From the NCBI RefSeq assembly GCF_038069945.1, contig NZ_JBBPEV010000001.1, positions 558,001 to 622,000 on the forward strand: a stretch of 64,000 bases of DNA, given 5' to 3'. Position numbers and translations under genes: made by a program. The notes beneath the pieces are model-generated. The model made no database searches, was not told where the DNA came from, and worked only from the letters and a program-made list of their open reading frames with translations. This stretch comes from Aquabacterium sp. A3 (lineage in GTDB: Bacteria > Pseudomonadota > Gammaproteobacteria > Burkholderiales > Burkholderiaceae_C). Shown piece by piece: positions 17,276-26,031 of this stretch; the first letter of the stretch is position 1; each line of letters starts with the position of its first letter.

Positions 17276-17773
17276 TCAGATCAGGGGCTTGGACGCGATC
17301 ACGATGCCGTCTTCGTCGGCATAGAGCCAATCGCCCGGGCGCACCCACACACCCTGGATCTGCACGGCCACGTCGCTCTGGCCTTCGTTGCGCTTCTCGG
17401 TGGGCAGGGGCATCAGCCCCAGGGCGCGGATGCCCACGTCGCACGCCGCCAGTTCGGCCGAATCGCGCACGCAACCATCCACCACCACACCGGCCCAGCC
17501 GTTCTTGGCTGCGGCCTTGCCCAGGTTACCCCCCACCAGCGCACGGCGCAGCGAGGCGCCGCCGTCCACCACCAGGACGCGGCCCTGGCCAGGCGAGTCC
17601 ACCGCGGCCTTGACCAGGGTGTTGTCTTCGAAACACTTCACCGTGGCCACCGGGCCCGCAAACTTCAGGCGCTGCCCGTAGTCCTTGAATACAGGAGGCA
17701 GCACGCGGAAGTCGCCATCGGTGTCGTTCTTGTGTGCATCGCACAGGTCGCAAGTGGCAAAACTCAGGCTCAT
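17276..17773 (-). CDS. rraA: RraA family protein (HMG aldolase / RNase E regulator-like)
   Basis: A 165-aa protein of the RraA fold. E. coli RraA binds RNase E and slows RNA decay; many relatives are 4-hydroxy-4-methyl-2-oxoglutarate aldolases. Visible family motifs: ATCDLCDAH at the start, GPVATVKCFEDN, VLVVDGGASLRRALVGGNLG, and GVVVDGCVRDSAEL, which contains the Arg and Asp of the aldolase metal/substrate site. Both catalytic residues are kept, so enzyme activity is possible. Start ATG 17773 is chosen over the longer frame because it gives the family N-terminus. Confidence 0.9.
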   Translation of the reverse strand: MSLSFATCDLCDAHKNDTDGDFRVLPPVFKDYGQRLKFAGPVATVKCFEDNTLVKAAVDSPGQGRVLVVDGGASLRRALVGGNLGKAAAKNGWAGVVVDGCVRDSAELAACDVGIRALGLMPLPTEKRNEGQSDVAVQIQGVWVRPGDWLYADEDGIVIASKPLI

Positions 17774-17990
17774 GGTTGTCGTCGGTTGATCACACAATGA
17801 CCACCGCCCCTGGGGAGGCGAGGCCCTCAATGGTCAGGATTATCGCGCTCGCACCCCTCAGTTGCGCGAGAAGCCGCTCGCGTGAACGCCATGGGTCACA
17901 ATGCCATGGCCTGATGCCCCCTCAAGTGAGTGGCCTCTAGGCACTATTGCCGATGTTCACCGCCCTCCAAGCGGTCCAGAGTTTGAATTC

Positions 17991-19793
17991 ATGGCCTCCA
18001 CAGAAGCAAACGTCACCCGCCCCACCCCTGCCCGAAAGCCCGCTCGCTGGCCCCGCATCACTGGCTCACGCTTCTGGATGCTCCTGCTGTTTGTGTTGCT
18101 GCTCTTTGTGGTGCGGGTGGTGGTCGTCGAAGGCTATGGGATCACCCTGTTCATGGACGAGGCCCAGTACTGGGACTGGTCACGCCACCTGGATTGGGGC
18201 TTTCACGACAAACCCCCACTGATCGTCGCCTTGGTGGCGCTGAGCACCGCGCTGTTCGGTTCTGGCGAGTTGGGGGTCAAGGCCCTGGCCATGGCCTTGT
18301 ACCCCATCACGGCGCTGTGCCTGGTGGGCTTTGCCCGGGCGCTTTGGCCCACCAGCAGCGGCGTGCGCACCGGCATCGTGGCGGCCGCCGTCTTCATCTC
18401 GCTGCCCGCCATCGGGTTGCTGGGCCTGCTGGCCAGCACCGATGCGCCCTTGCTGCTGTGCTGGACGCTGGCAGCATGGGCCTTGTGGCGCGCGCAGGTC
18501 ACCGATCGGCTGAAGTACTGGGGCGCACTGGGCGTGGTGCTGGGGCTGGGCATGTTGAGCAAGTACAGCATGGCGGCTTTCGCGGTGACCATGGTGTGGG
18601 CGTTGTGGGGCATTCACGGCCCCCGCAAAGGCCTGCTCCGCCCCGGTCCTTGGCTGGCCCTGGCGCTCGCGGCACTGATCATGGCCCCGCACGTGTGGTG
18701 GAACATGCAGCACGGCTACCCCACCCTTCAATACACCGCGCAGGCGGCCACGCAAGCCGGGCAAGGCGGGGGTTTCCGAGGCGGCTTGACCTACCTGGTC
18801 AGCCTCATGCTGATGTTCGGCCCGCTGACACTGCTGGCTGCGGTCTGGCTGTGGCGCAAGCCGGTTCCGGCCATGCCGGCACGCACCGCAGACGGCAACA
18901 GCCAGCCTGCCACCAGCGCCGGCTCCAGCCGATGGGCAAGCAGCACGCACCTGTCGTCTCGCCTGGAGGGCGCTTCGGCGTTGCCCTCCACCCTGATCAC
19001 CCAGCCTGGTTCGGCCGGCACCGTGAAACGCTCGGTTGCCAAGGGCTCGGCGTATTACATGGCCGCCGTCAGCAGCTACCGCTATCTGTGGGCGGCCAGC
19101 CTTCCGCTGCTGCTGGTGGCCATCGCTCAGGCCTTTTTCGCCCAGGCCTTCATCCACTGGGCGGCACCGTCTCTGGTGGGATTGACGCTGCTGGTGGCCT
19201 CGCGCCTGAGCCAGCCGATGGTGCCCCTGGCCGCGCCCAGACCGAACGGTTGGCTCATCATCGTGATCGTGCTGAACCTGGCGCTCACCGCCGGCATGCT
19301 GCACCTGCGCGACATGAGCAGCACCACCCTGTCAGAGCGACTGGACGTGCTCTCTCGCCTCAGAGGCTGGGACACCGCCTTCCAGCAGCTCGAGCCCGCC
19401 CTCACCGACCCGGTGGTGCAAGGCCTGCCGCTGTTGTCCAGCGACCCCGAACTGATCGCGCAAAGCCAGTACCACCTGCGGCACCTCAAGGCGCGCACCT
19501 TTTACTGGAACCCCGAACAACTGAAGAACCACCACTACGCCGCCGAACAAAGCCTGCCCAACCGGGTGGGGGCGGATGTGGTTCTGCTGTCGCAGAACGC
19601 CTCCGACGAGGACATCACCGGCCGATTTGCGTGGGTGCGGCCGCTCAAAGAAGTGAGCGTGCCCACCGGTCCCGGCACGGAGGTGCGCATGCGCCTGGTG
19701 CTGTTGCGGGGCTTCCTGGGCTACGATGACGCCACCTACCGCCGCCAAAGCGGTGGTCAGGCCCCATCGATGGAGACCCCGGTCAATGATTGA
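17991..19793 (+). CDS. GT39-family (ArnT-like) glycosyltransferase
   Basis: A polytopic inner-membrane glycosyltransferase (600 aa) of the PMT/ArnT class, which moves sugars from lipid-phosphate donors to lipids or proteins. The first periplasmic loop has the catalytic acidic pair in MDEAQYWDW (Asp56, Glu57) and DWGFHDKPPLI. About ten TM segments follow, and a soluble C-terminal region. A Ser/Thr/Ala-rich stretch of about 75 residues (about 305-380) separates the middle TM segments and is unusual. It overlaps the downstream PAP2 gene by 8 bases (ATGATTGA), indicating translational coupling. Start ATG 17991 is chosen. Confidence 0.85.
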   Translation: MASTEANVTRPTPARKPARWPRITGSRFWMLLLFVLLLFVVRVVVVEGYGITLFMDEAQYWDWSRHLDWGFHDKPPLIVALVALSTALFGSGELGVKALAMALYPITALCLVGFARALWPTSSGVRTGIVAAAVFISLPAIGLLGLLASTDAPLLLCWTLAAWALWRAQVTDRLKYWGALGVVLGLGMLSKYSMAAFAVTMVWALWGIHGPRKGLLRPGPWLALALAALIMAPHVWWNMQHGYPTLQYTAQAATQAGQGGGFRGGLTYLVSLMLMFGPLTLLAAVWLWRKPVPAMPARTADGNSQPATSAGSSRWASSTHLSSRLEGASALPSTLITQPGSAGTVKRSVAKGSAYYMAAVSSYRYLWAASLPLLLVAIAQAFFAQAFIHWAAPSLVGLTLLVASRLSQPMVPLAAPRPNGWLIIVIVLNLALTAGMLHLRDMSSTTLSERLDVLSRLRGWDTAFQQLEPALTDPVVQGLPLLSSDPELIAQSQYHLRHLKARTFYWNPEQLKNHHYAAEQSLPNRVGADVVLLSQNASDEDITGRFAWVRPLKEVSVPTGPGTEVRMRLVLLRGFLGYDDATYRRQSGGQAPSMETPVND

Positions 19794-20532
19794 CCGCCCA
19801 GGAAACCGACACCCTCGCCCCACCGAAGCCCCTCCTGAAGCCCGCCCCCTGGAATACACCCTGGGGGCGGCGTTGTTCTTTTTGCTGGCCATCTACGCCA
19901 AGTTCCCCTTGCTCGACGTGTGGATCAGCGCCCGGTACTTTCAACCGGGTCAGGGGTTCGTGCTGGCCTCATCCCCCGTGTTGGGCGCCTTGCACACATG
20001 GACACCACGGGTCGGCCTGGCACTCGTGGCCTTGCTGCTGGCCTGGTTGGCGATCAGCCCGCTGCTGGCCTGGCTGCTGCGACAACGCGCGGCGCGCCTC
20101 ATGGGCTTTGGCCGCCGCACGGCCGTGCTGGCACTCTTGCTGGCGCTGGTGGGCCCCGGCCTGTTGGGTGAGGGCCTGGCCAAACAAACCATGGGGCGTC
20201 CGCGCCCGGTGCAAACCGAGCTCTTTGGCGGCACGCAGCCTTTTCAGGGGCCTTTCCAGATCGGCGACAATCCGGCAGAGCACCGCAGTTTTTTCAGCAC
20301 CACGGCCGCGGCCGGATTTGCCCTGATGGGCTTGGGCCTGGCCTGCGGACCTGTCTGGCGCCGCCGATGGTGGATCATCGGTCTGGTGACGGGCAGCGTC
20401 CTGGGCATGGCCCGCGTGATGCAAGGCGCCCACTTCTTCAGTGACGTCGTGTTTGCGTTTTACGCCGTGTGGCTGAGCCAACTGCTGCTGGCCTGGGTGG
20501 CCGACACCTGGTTTCCCCCGCGAACCCACTGA
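19786..20532 (+). CDS. PAP2-family membrane phosphatase with altered motif 2
   Basis: A 248-aa, six-TM inner-membrane protein of the PAP2 lipid phosphatase family. Motif 1 is present (Lys133 to GRPRP at 137-141) and motif 3 is present (Arg210, His216, Asp220 in ARVMQGAHFFSD). Motif 2, normally PSGH, reads FFSTT (residues 169-173), so its histidine is missing. The gene overlaps the preceding GT39 gene by 8 bases, which suggests a joint role such as recycling the lipid carrier used by the transferase or trimming lipid A or undecaprenyl phosphates. Activity is uncertain because of the altered motif. Confidence 0.85.
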   Translation: MIDRPGNRHPRPTEAPPEARPLEYTLGAALFFLLAIYAKFPLLDVWISARYFQPGQGFVLASSPVLGALHTWTPRVGLALVALLLAWLAISPLLAWLLRQRAARLMGFGRRTAVLALLLALVGPGLLGEGLAKQTMGRPRPVQTELFGGTQPFQGPFQIGDNPAEHRSFFSTTAAAGFALMGLGLACGPVWRRRWWIIGLVTGSVLGMARVMQGAHFFSDVVFAFYAVWLSQLLLAWVADTWFPPRTH

Positions 20533-20535
20533 TCC

Positions 20536-21657
20536 ATGACCTCCCCCGTCACCATCACTTTCGATTACGACCGGCAAGACGCCCAGGGCGCCACCTGCAC
20601 GGCCCACGCCTGGGCCAAGGTGCCCCCCGCGCTGGACGCAGAAACCAAGGCTTCGGTGCGCCAGCGCATCAAAGAGCAGCTCAAGGCGCACAACGCCGTG
20701 CTCGTGGCCCATTACTACGTGGATGGCGACATCCAGGATCTGGCGCTGGAAACCGGCGGCTGCGTGTCGGATTCGCTGGAGATGGCCCGCTTCGGGCGCG
20801 ACCACGCCGCGCAGACCTTGATCGTAGCTGGCGTGAAGTTCATGGGCGAGTCGGCCAAGATCCTCAGCCCTGAGAAGCGCGTGCTGATGCCCGACCTGGA
20901 CGCCACCTGCTCGCTGGACCTGGGTTGCCCCGCCGAGGATTTCACCGCCTTCTGTGACGCCCACCCCGACCGCAAGGTGGTGGTCTATGCCAACACCAGC
21001 GCCGCCGTGAAGGCCCGCGCCGACTGGATGGTGACATCGTCATGCGCGCTGGCCATCGTCGAGCACCTCAAGGCCCAGGGCGAGAAGATCTTGTGGGCGC
21101 CTGACCGCCATCTGGGCCGCTACATCCAGAAGCAGACCGGCGCCGACATGCTGATGTGGAACGGCGCCTGCATCGTGCACGATGAGTTCAAGGCGCTCGA
21201 ACTGGACCTGCTGCGCAAGGAGCACCCCAAGGCCAAGATCCTGGTGCACCCCGAGTCGCCCGAGAGCGTGGTGGCCCAGGCCGATGTGGTGGGCTCCACC
21301 TCGCAGTTGCTCAAGGCCGTGGTTGAGATGGATGCGCCCGAATTCATCGTGGCCACCGACAACGGCATCCTGCACCGCATGCGCCAGATGGCCCCGAACA
21401 AGGTGCTGATCGAGGCCCCCACGGCGGGCAACAGCGCCACGTGCAAGAGCTGCGCCCACTGCCCCTGGATGGCCATGAACGCCCTGCAGGGCATCCTGGA
21501 CTGCCTGGAGCAAGGCACGGGCGAGATCACCGTGCCCGAAGACATCCGTGCCAAGGCCCACGGCTGCATCGACCGCATGCTGGCCTTCGTGGCCCAGAAC
21601 CCTTCTGCGATTGCCAAGCCTGCCCAAGGCTTCGTGCCCAACATCGGCGCGGCCTGA
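20536..21657 (+). CDS. nadA: Quinolinate synthase
   Basis: Condenses iminoaspartate with dihydroxyacetone phosphate to quinolinate, using a [4Fe-4S] cluster. The 373-aa protein shows the family motifs [69 protein letters not shown], and the C-terminal Cys motif [12 protein letters not shown]. It starts 3 bases after the PAP2 stop and is followed 25 bases on by nadC. Confidence 0.97.
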   Translation: MTSPVTITFDYDRQDAQGATCTAHAWAKVPPALDAETKASVRQRIKEQLKAHNAVLVAHYYVDGDIQDLALETGGCVSDSLEMARFGRDHAAQTLIVAGVKFMGESAKILSPEKRVLMPDLDATCSLDLGCPAEDFTAFCDAHPDRKVVVYANTSAAVKARADWMVTSSCALAIVEHLKAQGEKILWAPDRHLGRYIQKQTGADMLMWNGACIVHDEFKALELDLLRKEHPKAKILVHPESPESVVAQADVVGSTSQLLKAVVEMDAPEFIVATDNGILHRMRQMAPNKVLIEAPTAGNSATCKSCAHCPWMAMNALQGILDCLEQGTGEITVPEDIRAKAHGCIDRMLAFVAQNPSAIAKPAQGFVPNIGAA

Positions 21658-21682
21658 GCCGCCCATAGCCGCCCTGCGCATC

Positions 21683-22588
21683 ATGTTCGACCACAACGAG
21701 ACCCTGGAAGACGCCCGCGCGCGCAATGTGCGCGATGCCCTGTTTGAAGACGTGGGCGTGTGCGACTGGACCGCCCAACTGGTGCCCGCTGGCCAGCGCG
21801 TGAAAGCACGGCTGATCGTGCGCGAACCCGCTGTGCTTTGCGGCCGTGACTGGTTTGAGGCCGGCCTGCTGCAACTCGATCCCTCCGCCATCATGCGCTG
21901 GGCCTACGCCGAAGGTGACTGGATGGCCGCCGACACCGAGGTCTGCCTGATCGAGGCCGATGCCCGCGCCCTGCTGACGGCCGAGCGCCCCGGCATCAAC
22001 TTCCTGCAAACGCTGTCGGCCGTGGCCACGGTGACCCGCCGGCACATGGAAGCCATCGAGGGCGCCTCGCCCAACCCGCGCGGCTGCGTGGTGCTGGACA
22101 CCCGCAAGACCCTGCCCGGCCTGCGCCTGGCGCAAAAGTACGCGGTGCGCGTAGGCGGCGGCGCCAACCAGCGCCTGGCCTTGTACGACGGCATCCTCAT
22201 CAAAGAAAACCACATTGCCGCGGCCGGTAGCGTGACCGCCGCCGTGAAGACCGCCCAGGCGCTGGTGGCGGCACAGGCCTCACCGCTGCGCGAACAGATC
22301 ACGATCCAGGTCGAAGTGGAAACGCTGGCGCAATTGCGTGAAGCGCTACAGGCGGGCGCTGTCAGCGTGCTGCTGGACAACTTCAGCCCGCAAATGATGC
22401 GCGACGCGGTCGCCATCAATCAGGAGGTGGCTGACGGCGTGGCCATGCTGGAGGTGTCTGGCGGCGTGACGCTGGACCAACTGCGCGGCATCGCCGAGAC
22501 CGGCGTGGACCGCATTTCGGTGGGCAAGCTGACGAAGGACGTGCGCGCCATCGATTTTTCGCTGCGGGTGCTGGAGCGGCTGGGCTGA
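21683..22588 (+). CDS. nadC: Nicotinate-nucleotide pyrophosphorylase (carboxylating)
   Basis: Converts quinolinate and PRPP to nicotinate mononucleotide, CO2 and pyrophosphate. The 301-aa protein has ERPGINFLQTLSAVAT, DTRKTLPGLRLAQKYAV, the GGGANQRLALYDGILIKENHI block and VEVETLAQ. ATG 21683 (MFDHNETLEDARA) is chosen. A longer in-frame reading would run through the end of nadA and is not credible. Forms an operon with nadA. Confidence 0.96.
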   Translation: MFDHNETLEDARARNVRDALFEDVGVCDWTAQLVPAGQRVKARLIVREPAVLCGRDWFEAGLLQLDPSAIMRWAYAEGDWMAADTEVCLIEADARALLTAERPGINFLQTLSAVATVTRRHMEAIEGASPNPRGCVVLDTRKTLPGLRLAQKYAVRVGGGANQRLALYDGILIKENHIAAAGSVTAAVKTAQALVAAQASPLREQITIQVEVETLAQLREALQAGAVSVLLDNFSPQMMRDAVAINQEVADGVAMLEVSGGVTLDQLRGIAETGVDRISVGKLTKDVRAIDFSLRVLERLG

Positions 22589-22613
22589 TGCGCTGGCAGA
22601 CAAAGGCACGCCC

Positions 22614-23246
22614 TTGAGCAGCGAACGGGTACCTTACGGCGAAGGCAAGGCCAGGCTGCTGGCGGCGGCAGCAGAGTGGATGGCCGAGCATGGCAGCCTG
22701 GCCGGACTCACGCTGAGGGCCCTGGCGGCGGCGGCCGGCGTCAGTCACAACGCCATCTACCGGCACTATGGGTCGGTTGAAGACATGTCCATGGACCTGG
22801 CGGCCGACTTTGTCCAGCAACTGCGTCAGGGGCTGGCTGACGCTCGCGCCACACTGAAGCCCGGTGAAGCGCCGACCCGGGCCGTGGTGGGCTGGTTGTT
22901 CGACTTTGCCTTGCAGCACCCGGCCCATTTCAAAGCCGCTCAGATGACGCGGCAGGGCCCCCCAGGTGCTGCACGCGACCTGCTGGAGTCACACCTCGAC
23001 GAGGTGCGACGCGACATGCAAACGCAACTGATGCAAAAGGGCATGCTGCCCAGCATCTCGGCCGCCGATCTGGAGACCGCGCTGGCCATCATCATCGAAC
23101 ACACCTTCACGCTGTGCATCCGTTGCATCGAGGCGCCCCAGCAACGCGAGGCCCTGCTCGTGCGCGCCGAGCAGGGCTTCACCTGGGTGCTCAGCGGCGC
23201 CGCGCTCACGGCCGCGACAGGTAATCTGCCAAAGCCCGGCCCATGA
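22614..23246 (+). CDS. TetR/AcrR family transcriptional regulator
   Basis: A 210-aa TetR-type repressor. The helix-turn-helix lies in residues 15-60 (LLAAAAEWMAEHG, LTLRALAAAAGVSHNAIYRHYGSVEDM). The C-terminal ligand domain resembles the TetR_C_33 / WHG group. The only suitable start is TTG at 22614, because the first in-frame ATG would cut into the HTH. The last 41 bases overlap the end of the convergent serine hydrolase gene. Its targets are unknown; the neighbouring hydrolase and amidohydrolase are natural candidates. Confidence 0.85.
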   Translation: MSSERVPYGEGKARLLAAAAEWMAEHGSLAGLTLRALAAAAGVSHNAIYRHYGSVEDMSMDLAADFVQQLRQGLADARATLKPGEAPTRAVVGWLFDFALQHPAHFKAAQMTRQGPPGAARDLLESHLDEVRRDMQTQLMQKGMLPSISAADLETALAIIIEHTFTLCIRCIEAPQQREALLVRAEQGFTWVLSGAALTAATGNLPKPGP

Positions 23247-24408
23247 ACACGTTCTCTTCGGCATGGGCCCCCGGCGTGTCGAAGTCACCGCTCATGCGAA
23301 CGATCACCACGTCTTGCTCAGGCAGCACGTGAATGGCCTGACCAAACACACCCAGGGCCGAGAAATCTCCGCGTTCGCCCGCCAGTGGCCACCAGTGGTA
23401 GCCAAAGCCGTACAGGCCGAATTCGTTGCCGTCACGCGGCACGTTGGCCCAGTTGCCCGTATCGGCATCCAGGCGGGTTGAACGCCGCACCCAGTCCTGA
23501 GGCACCAGTTGGCGTCCATACAAGGCCCCGCCACGCGCATACATCAGGCCGAACGCGGCATAGCTGCGGGTGGTGGCGTACAGGCAGCAGAAAGTAAAGG
23601 CCTGGCCTTCGCGGTCCACCAACACCTTCGCGTCATCGGGCATGGCCATGCGTTGCCAAAGCTTGCGCTGCAGGTAGTCCTTGTACGGCATCCCCACGGC
23701 TTTCTCCAGCGCGCTGCTGATGGCTTGGGAATTGATGCTCGCATACTCGTAGCGGCTGCCAGGCACGTAGGCCGAGGTCAGGGCCGCGTCGTAAGTCTTC
23801 TGCGCAAGATTTTGCCCTTGCCGCCCGAAGGTGTAGAAGTTGGTGATGACGTCCAGAAACAGCTTGAAGCGATCAGCTTCTTCATCGTACGCCACCCCGG
23901 ACGACATCTGCAGAGCCTGCTTGAACGTCACGCCGGCAAAGCCGTTGAGCGCCAGCGAAGGATCGTAGGCGTCCATTCGGTCGTCCACCGAGCCAATGGC
24001 ACCTTCAGCGATCGCCACCCCCACCAGGGCCGACAGCACCTGCTTGCCGATGGACCACGATTGATGCAATGACCGCCGGTGGTACGGGAAACGGTTGAAC
24101 TCGTGAACGATCTTGCCATCCTTGAGCACCAGCAGCGCACGCACCTTGGCCTCGCTCAGGTATTGGTCCAAGGACTTTGTCTGCCCCTTGAACTCGTACC
24201 TGAACTTCGAAATGGGCGCCCGGGGCTGGCCTGTGGGCAAGGCCACCGGGTAAGGTGCGGCCTCGACGGTCTGGCGGGGCAACACGGCTTCGGGCAAAAA
24301 CAAGGATGGTGGCAGGCTCTGCGCAGTGGCCACGGTTACCGTGCCCAACAACACGGGCAACAACACAGGCGCCACCGTTCGGCGAAGCGCAGCGATCAAT
24401 CTGTTCAT
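23206..24408 (-). CDS. Class C beta-lactamase-like serine hydrolase, secreted
   Basis: A 400-aa exported hydrolase of the beta-lactamase/DD-peptidase superfamily (COG1680). Signal peptide at residues 1-30. The nucleophile motif SxxK is SIGK (in QSWSIGKQVLSALVG, about residue 120) and the YxN motif is YASIN (about 224-228). The third (K/H)xG-type motif is not obvious. Such proteins are often esterases or amide hydrolases, not true beta-lactamases. ATG 24408 has AGGAG at 5 bases; ATG 24411, one codon upstream, is also possible. A Tat-exported amidohydrolase gene lies upstream on the same strand. Confidence 0.85.
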   Translation of the reverse strand: MNRLIAALRRTVAPVLLPVLLGTVTVATAQSLPPSLFLPEAVLPRQTVEAAPYPVALPTGQPRAPISKFRYEFKGQTKSLDQYLSEAKVRALLVLKDGKIVHEFNRFPYHRRSLHQSWSIGKQVLSALVGVAIAEGAIGSVDDRMDAYDPSLALNGFAGVTFKQALQMSSGVAYDEEADRFKLFLDVITNFYTFGRQGQNLAQKTYDAALTSAYVPGSRYEYASINSQAISSALEKAVGMPYKDYLQRKLWQRMAMPDDAKVLVDREGQAFTFCCLYATTRSYAAFGLMYARGGALYGRQLVPQDWVRRSTRLDADTGNWANVPRDGNEFGLYGFGYHWWPLAGERGDFSALGVFGQAIHVLPEQDVVIVRMSGDFDTPGAHAEENVFMGRALADYLSRP

Positions 24409-24448
24409 CATGTCTCCTTTGGCAAGTCAAACAACGCCCGCACAGGCA

Positions 24449-25543
24449 TCACGCCAGACGGGCTTTCAAGCGAGGCATCTGGGCCAAGGCATTGGCACGG
24501 TCCACCATCGCCCGTTCGCTGGACGAGAAGGTGTCATTGAGTTCGGCGTTCGGATCACCAGGCCACTTGAGGGAGTACACCAACTTCGAGTACGGGAAGT
24601 CCGATCCGAACAGGATGTGGCCGGTGTCTGTCACTTTGCGGGCGGCCGCCATGGCAGGCGGAGCCGCTGACAGCGCCGTGTCGAAGTACAACCTGGAGAA
24701 CGCACTGTTGCGGGCGTCCAGGTGCAGCGCCAACAGACCTGCTCGGTAGGACAAGAATGGAATGGCGCCGCCAGCATGCGCCAACATCCACCGTATGCGT
24801 GGATACCGCCAGAAGATGCCCTTGTAGAGCATGTTGGTGGCCGCGCGCGTTGTCTCGAACGGGAACTCGAGCACAAAGTTGGGAATGTCCACCTCGGGCC
24901 GGGTTGGCGGCGCCACCGGATGCACAAACACGAAGGCGCCCAGGTCGTTGAGGGTTCTCATCAACGGTGCGAGCAGCGGGTCGCCCAGGTAGGTGCCACC
25001 ATGGTTCGAATACAAACCCACGCCATCCAGACCCAACACCGTCACGGCCCGATGCGCTTCCTGACACGCGGCCTCGACTTCGCGCTCGTCGGTGGCGTTG
25101 CTCAGCGGCAAGACCGCGAACGCGCCGAAGCGGCGGTGCGCCTCACTGTAGGCTGGCGCGCCCAGCAAGGCCTGTCGAACGTAGTCGTTGAGTTGACGGG
25201 CCATGTACACCCGGCTATCAAGGTCGGGCAAGAAACCCAGCCCGGGCTCGGACAGCGACACCACCTGGGCGGCGATCCTGAACTTGTCCATGAAGCTGAC
25301 CGCCTCCTGAATCGACCAGGATGGCAAGGGAATGCCCCCATCGCCCTGCACGCCATAGGCCCGAAGCGCATCACGGAAAAAGTCGGGAATGAAGTGGGCA
25401 TGCACGTCGATGCGACTGTTGCCGGTGGCTGCCGCCGCGCTGCGTACGCCCCCCAAGGCACCCACGGCCCCCATGCCCCCACCCAACAGCAACCGCAATG
25501 AGTTGCGGCGCGTGATGCTGCCCACCCCATGTGCCTGTGACAT
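24449..25543 (-). CDS. Tat-exported amidohydrolase family 2 (ACMSD-like)
   Basis: A 364-aa metal-dependent hydrolase or decarboxylase of the amidohydrolase-2 family. The N-terminus has a Tat-type signal (TRRNSLRLLLGGG, then an Ala-rich stretch ending near residue 40). Metal-site motifs follow: the HxH in DVHAHF, His in FVHPVA, His in MLAHAGGAIPF and Asp in FGSDFPY. The closest well-known relatives are ACMSD and 6-methylsalicylate-type decarboxylases, but export to the periplasm argues for a different substrate. A ribosome-binding site (AGGGG) lies before ATG 25543. Probably co-transcribed with the serine hydrolase 40 bases downstream. Confidence 0.85.
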   Translation of the reverse strand: MSQAHGVGSITRRNSLRLLLGGGMGAVGALGGVRSAAAATGNSRIDVHAHFIPDFFRDALRAYGVQGDGGIPLPSWSIQEAVSFMDKFRIAAQVVSLSEPGLGFLPDLDSRVYMARQLNDYVRQALLGAPAYSEAHRRFGAFAVLPLSNATDEREVEAACQEAHRAVTVLGLDGVGLYSNHGGTYLGDPLLAPLMRTLNDLGAFVFVHPVAPPTRPEVDIPNFVLEFPFETTRAATNMLYKGIFWRYPRIRWMLAHAGGAIPFLSYRAGLLALHLDARNSAFSRLYFDTALSAAPPAMAAARKVTDTGHILFGSDFPYSKLVYSLKWPGDPNAELNDTFSSSERAMVDRANALAQMPRLKARLA

Positions 25544-25715
25544 GAAACACCCCTGAAAACACAAGATGAGTACAAATGTACACATTGCGCATCAAGGTAC
25601 CTAGGCGGGATTTCACCGATTACCGCGCCTTGCGATAACTTGTGCTCGGCTTGCCCTCCACGGCTCAACCCGACTTGGCAGAAAATGCCAAGATCTTTCA
25701 GAGTGTGTTGTTCAC

Positions 25716-26000
25716 ATGCCCGCCGACTTCACGTCCTTGCACAACTACCACGAGCAACAGGTGCTGCAACTGGTGATCGACCTGTCGCCACGCTACCCCC
25801 TGCTCACCGAGGATCAGCACCCGGACGTGGCCTGCGTGGCCTTGAACCGACTGCCTCCCAGGTACATCCGACACAAGGTGGACCTGGCCTTTCACATGAC
25901 CGAGAAAGAGCGCAACGACAATGAGCAACTGGTGCGCGAGGCGGTCGAGTTTGCGTTCGAGTTCGTGCAAGCGCGCTACGCCATGCGGGCGCGGCGCTGA
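25716..26000 (+). CDS. ComFB domain protein
   Basis: A 94-aa soluble protein matching the late competence protein ComFB family: NYHEQQVLQLVIDLSPRYP, then the LNRLPPRYIRHKVDLAFHM core. In cyanobacteria ComFB-type proteins bind cyclic di-nucleotides; in proteobacteria the role is open. The gene stands alone between the divergent amidohydrolase and the convergent nadB gene. It is the second competence-linked family in the window besides TfoX. Confidence 0.8.
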   Translation: MPADFTSLHNYHEQQVLQLVIDLSPRYPLLTEDQHPDVACVALNRLPPRYIRHKVDLAFHMTEKERNDNEQLVREAVEFAFEFVQARYAMRARR

Positions 26001-26031
26001 ATGGGGCGAACAGGACTGAACGGCGGCCGAT

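Noticed and set aside
25570..25581. GTACA-AA-TGTAC palindrome upstream of the amidohydrolase as a TetR operator
   Set aside because: Arms of only 5 bp are too short to separate from chance, and no second copy lies at the TetR gene.
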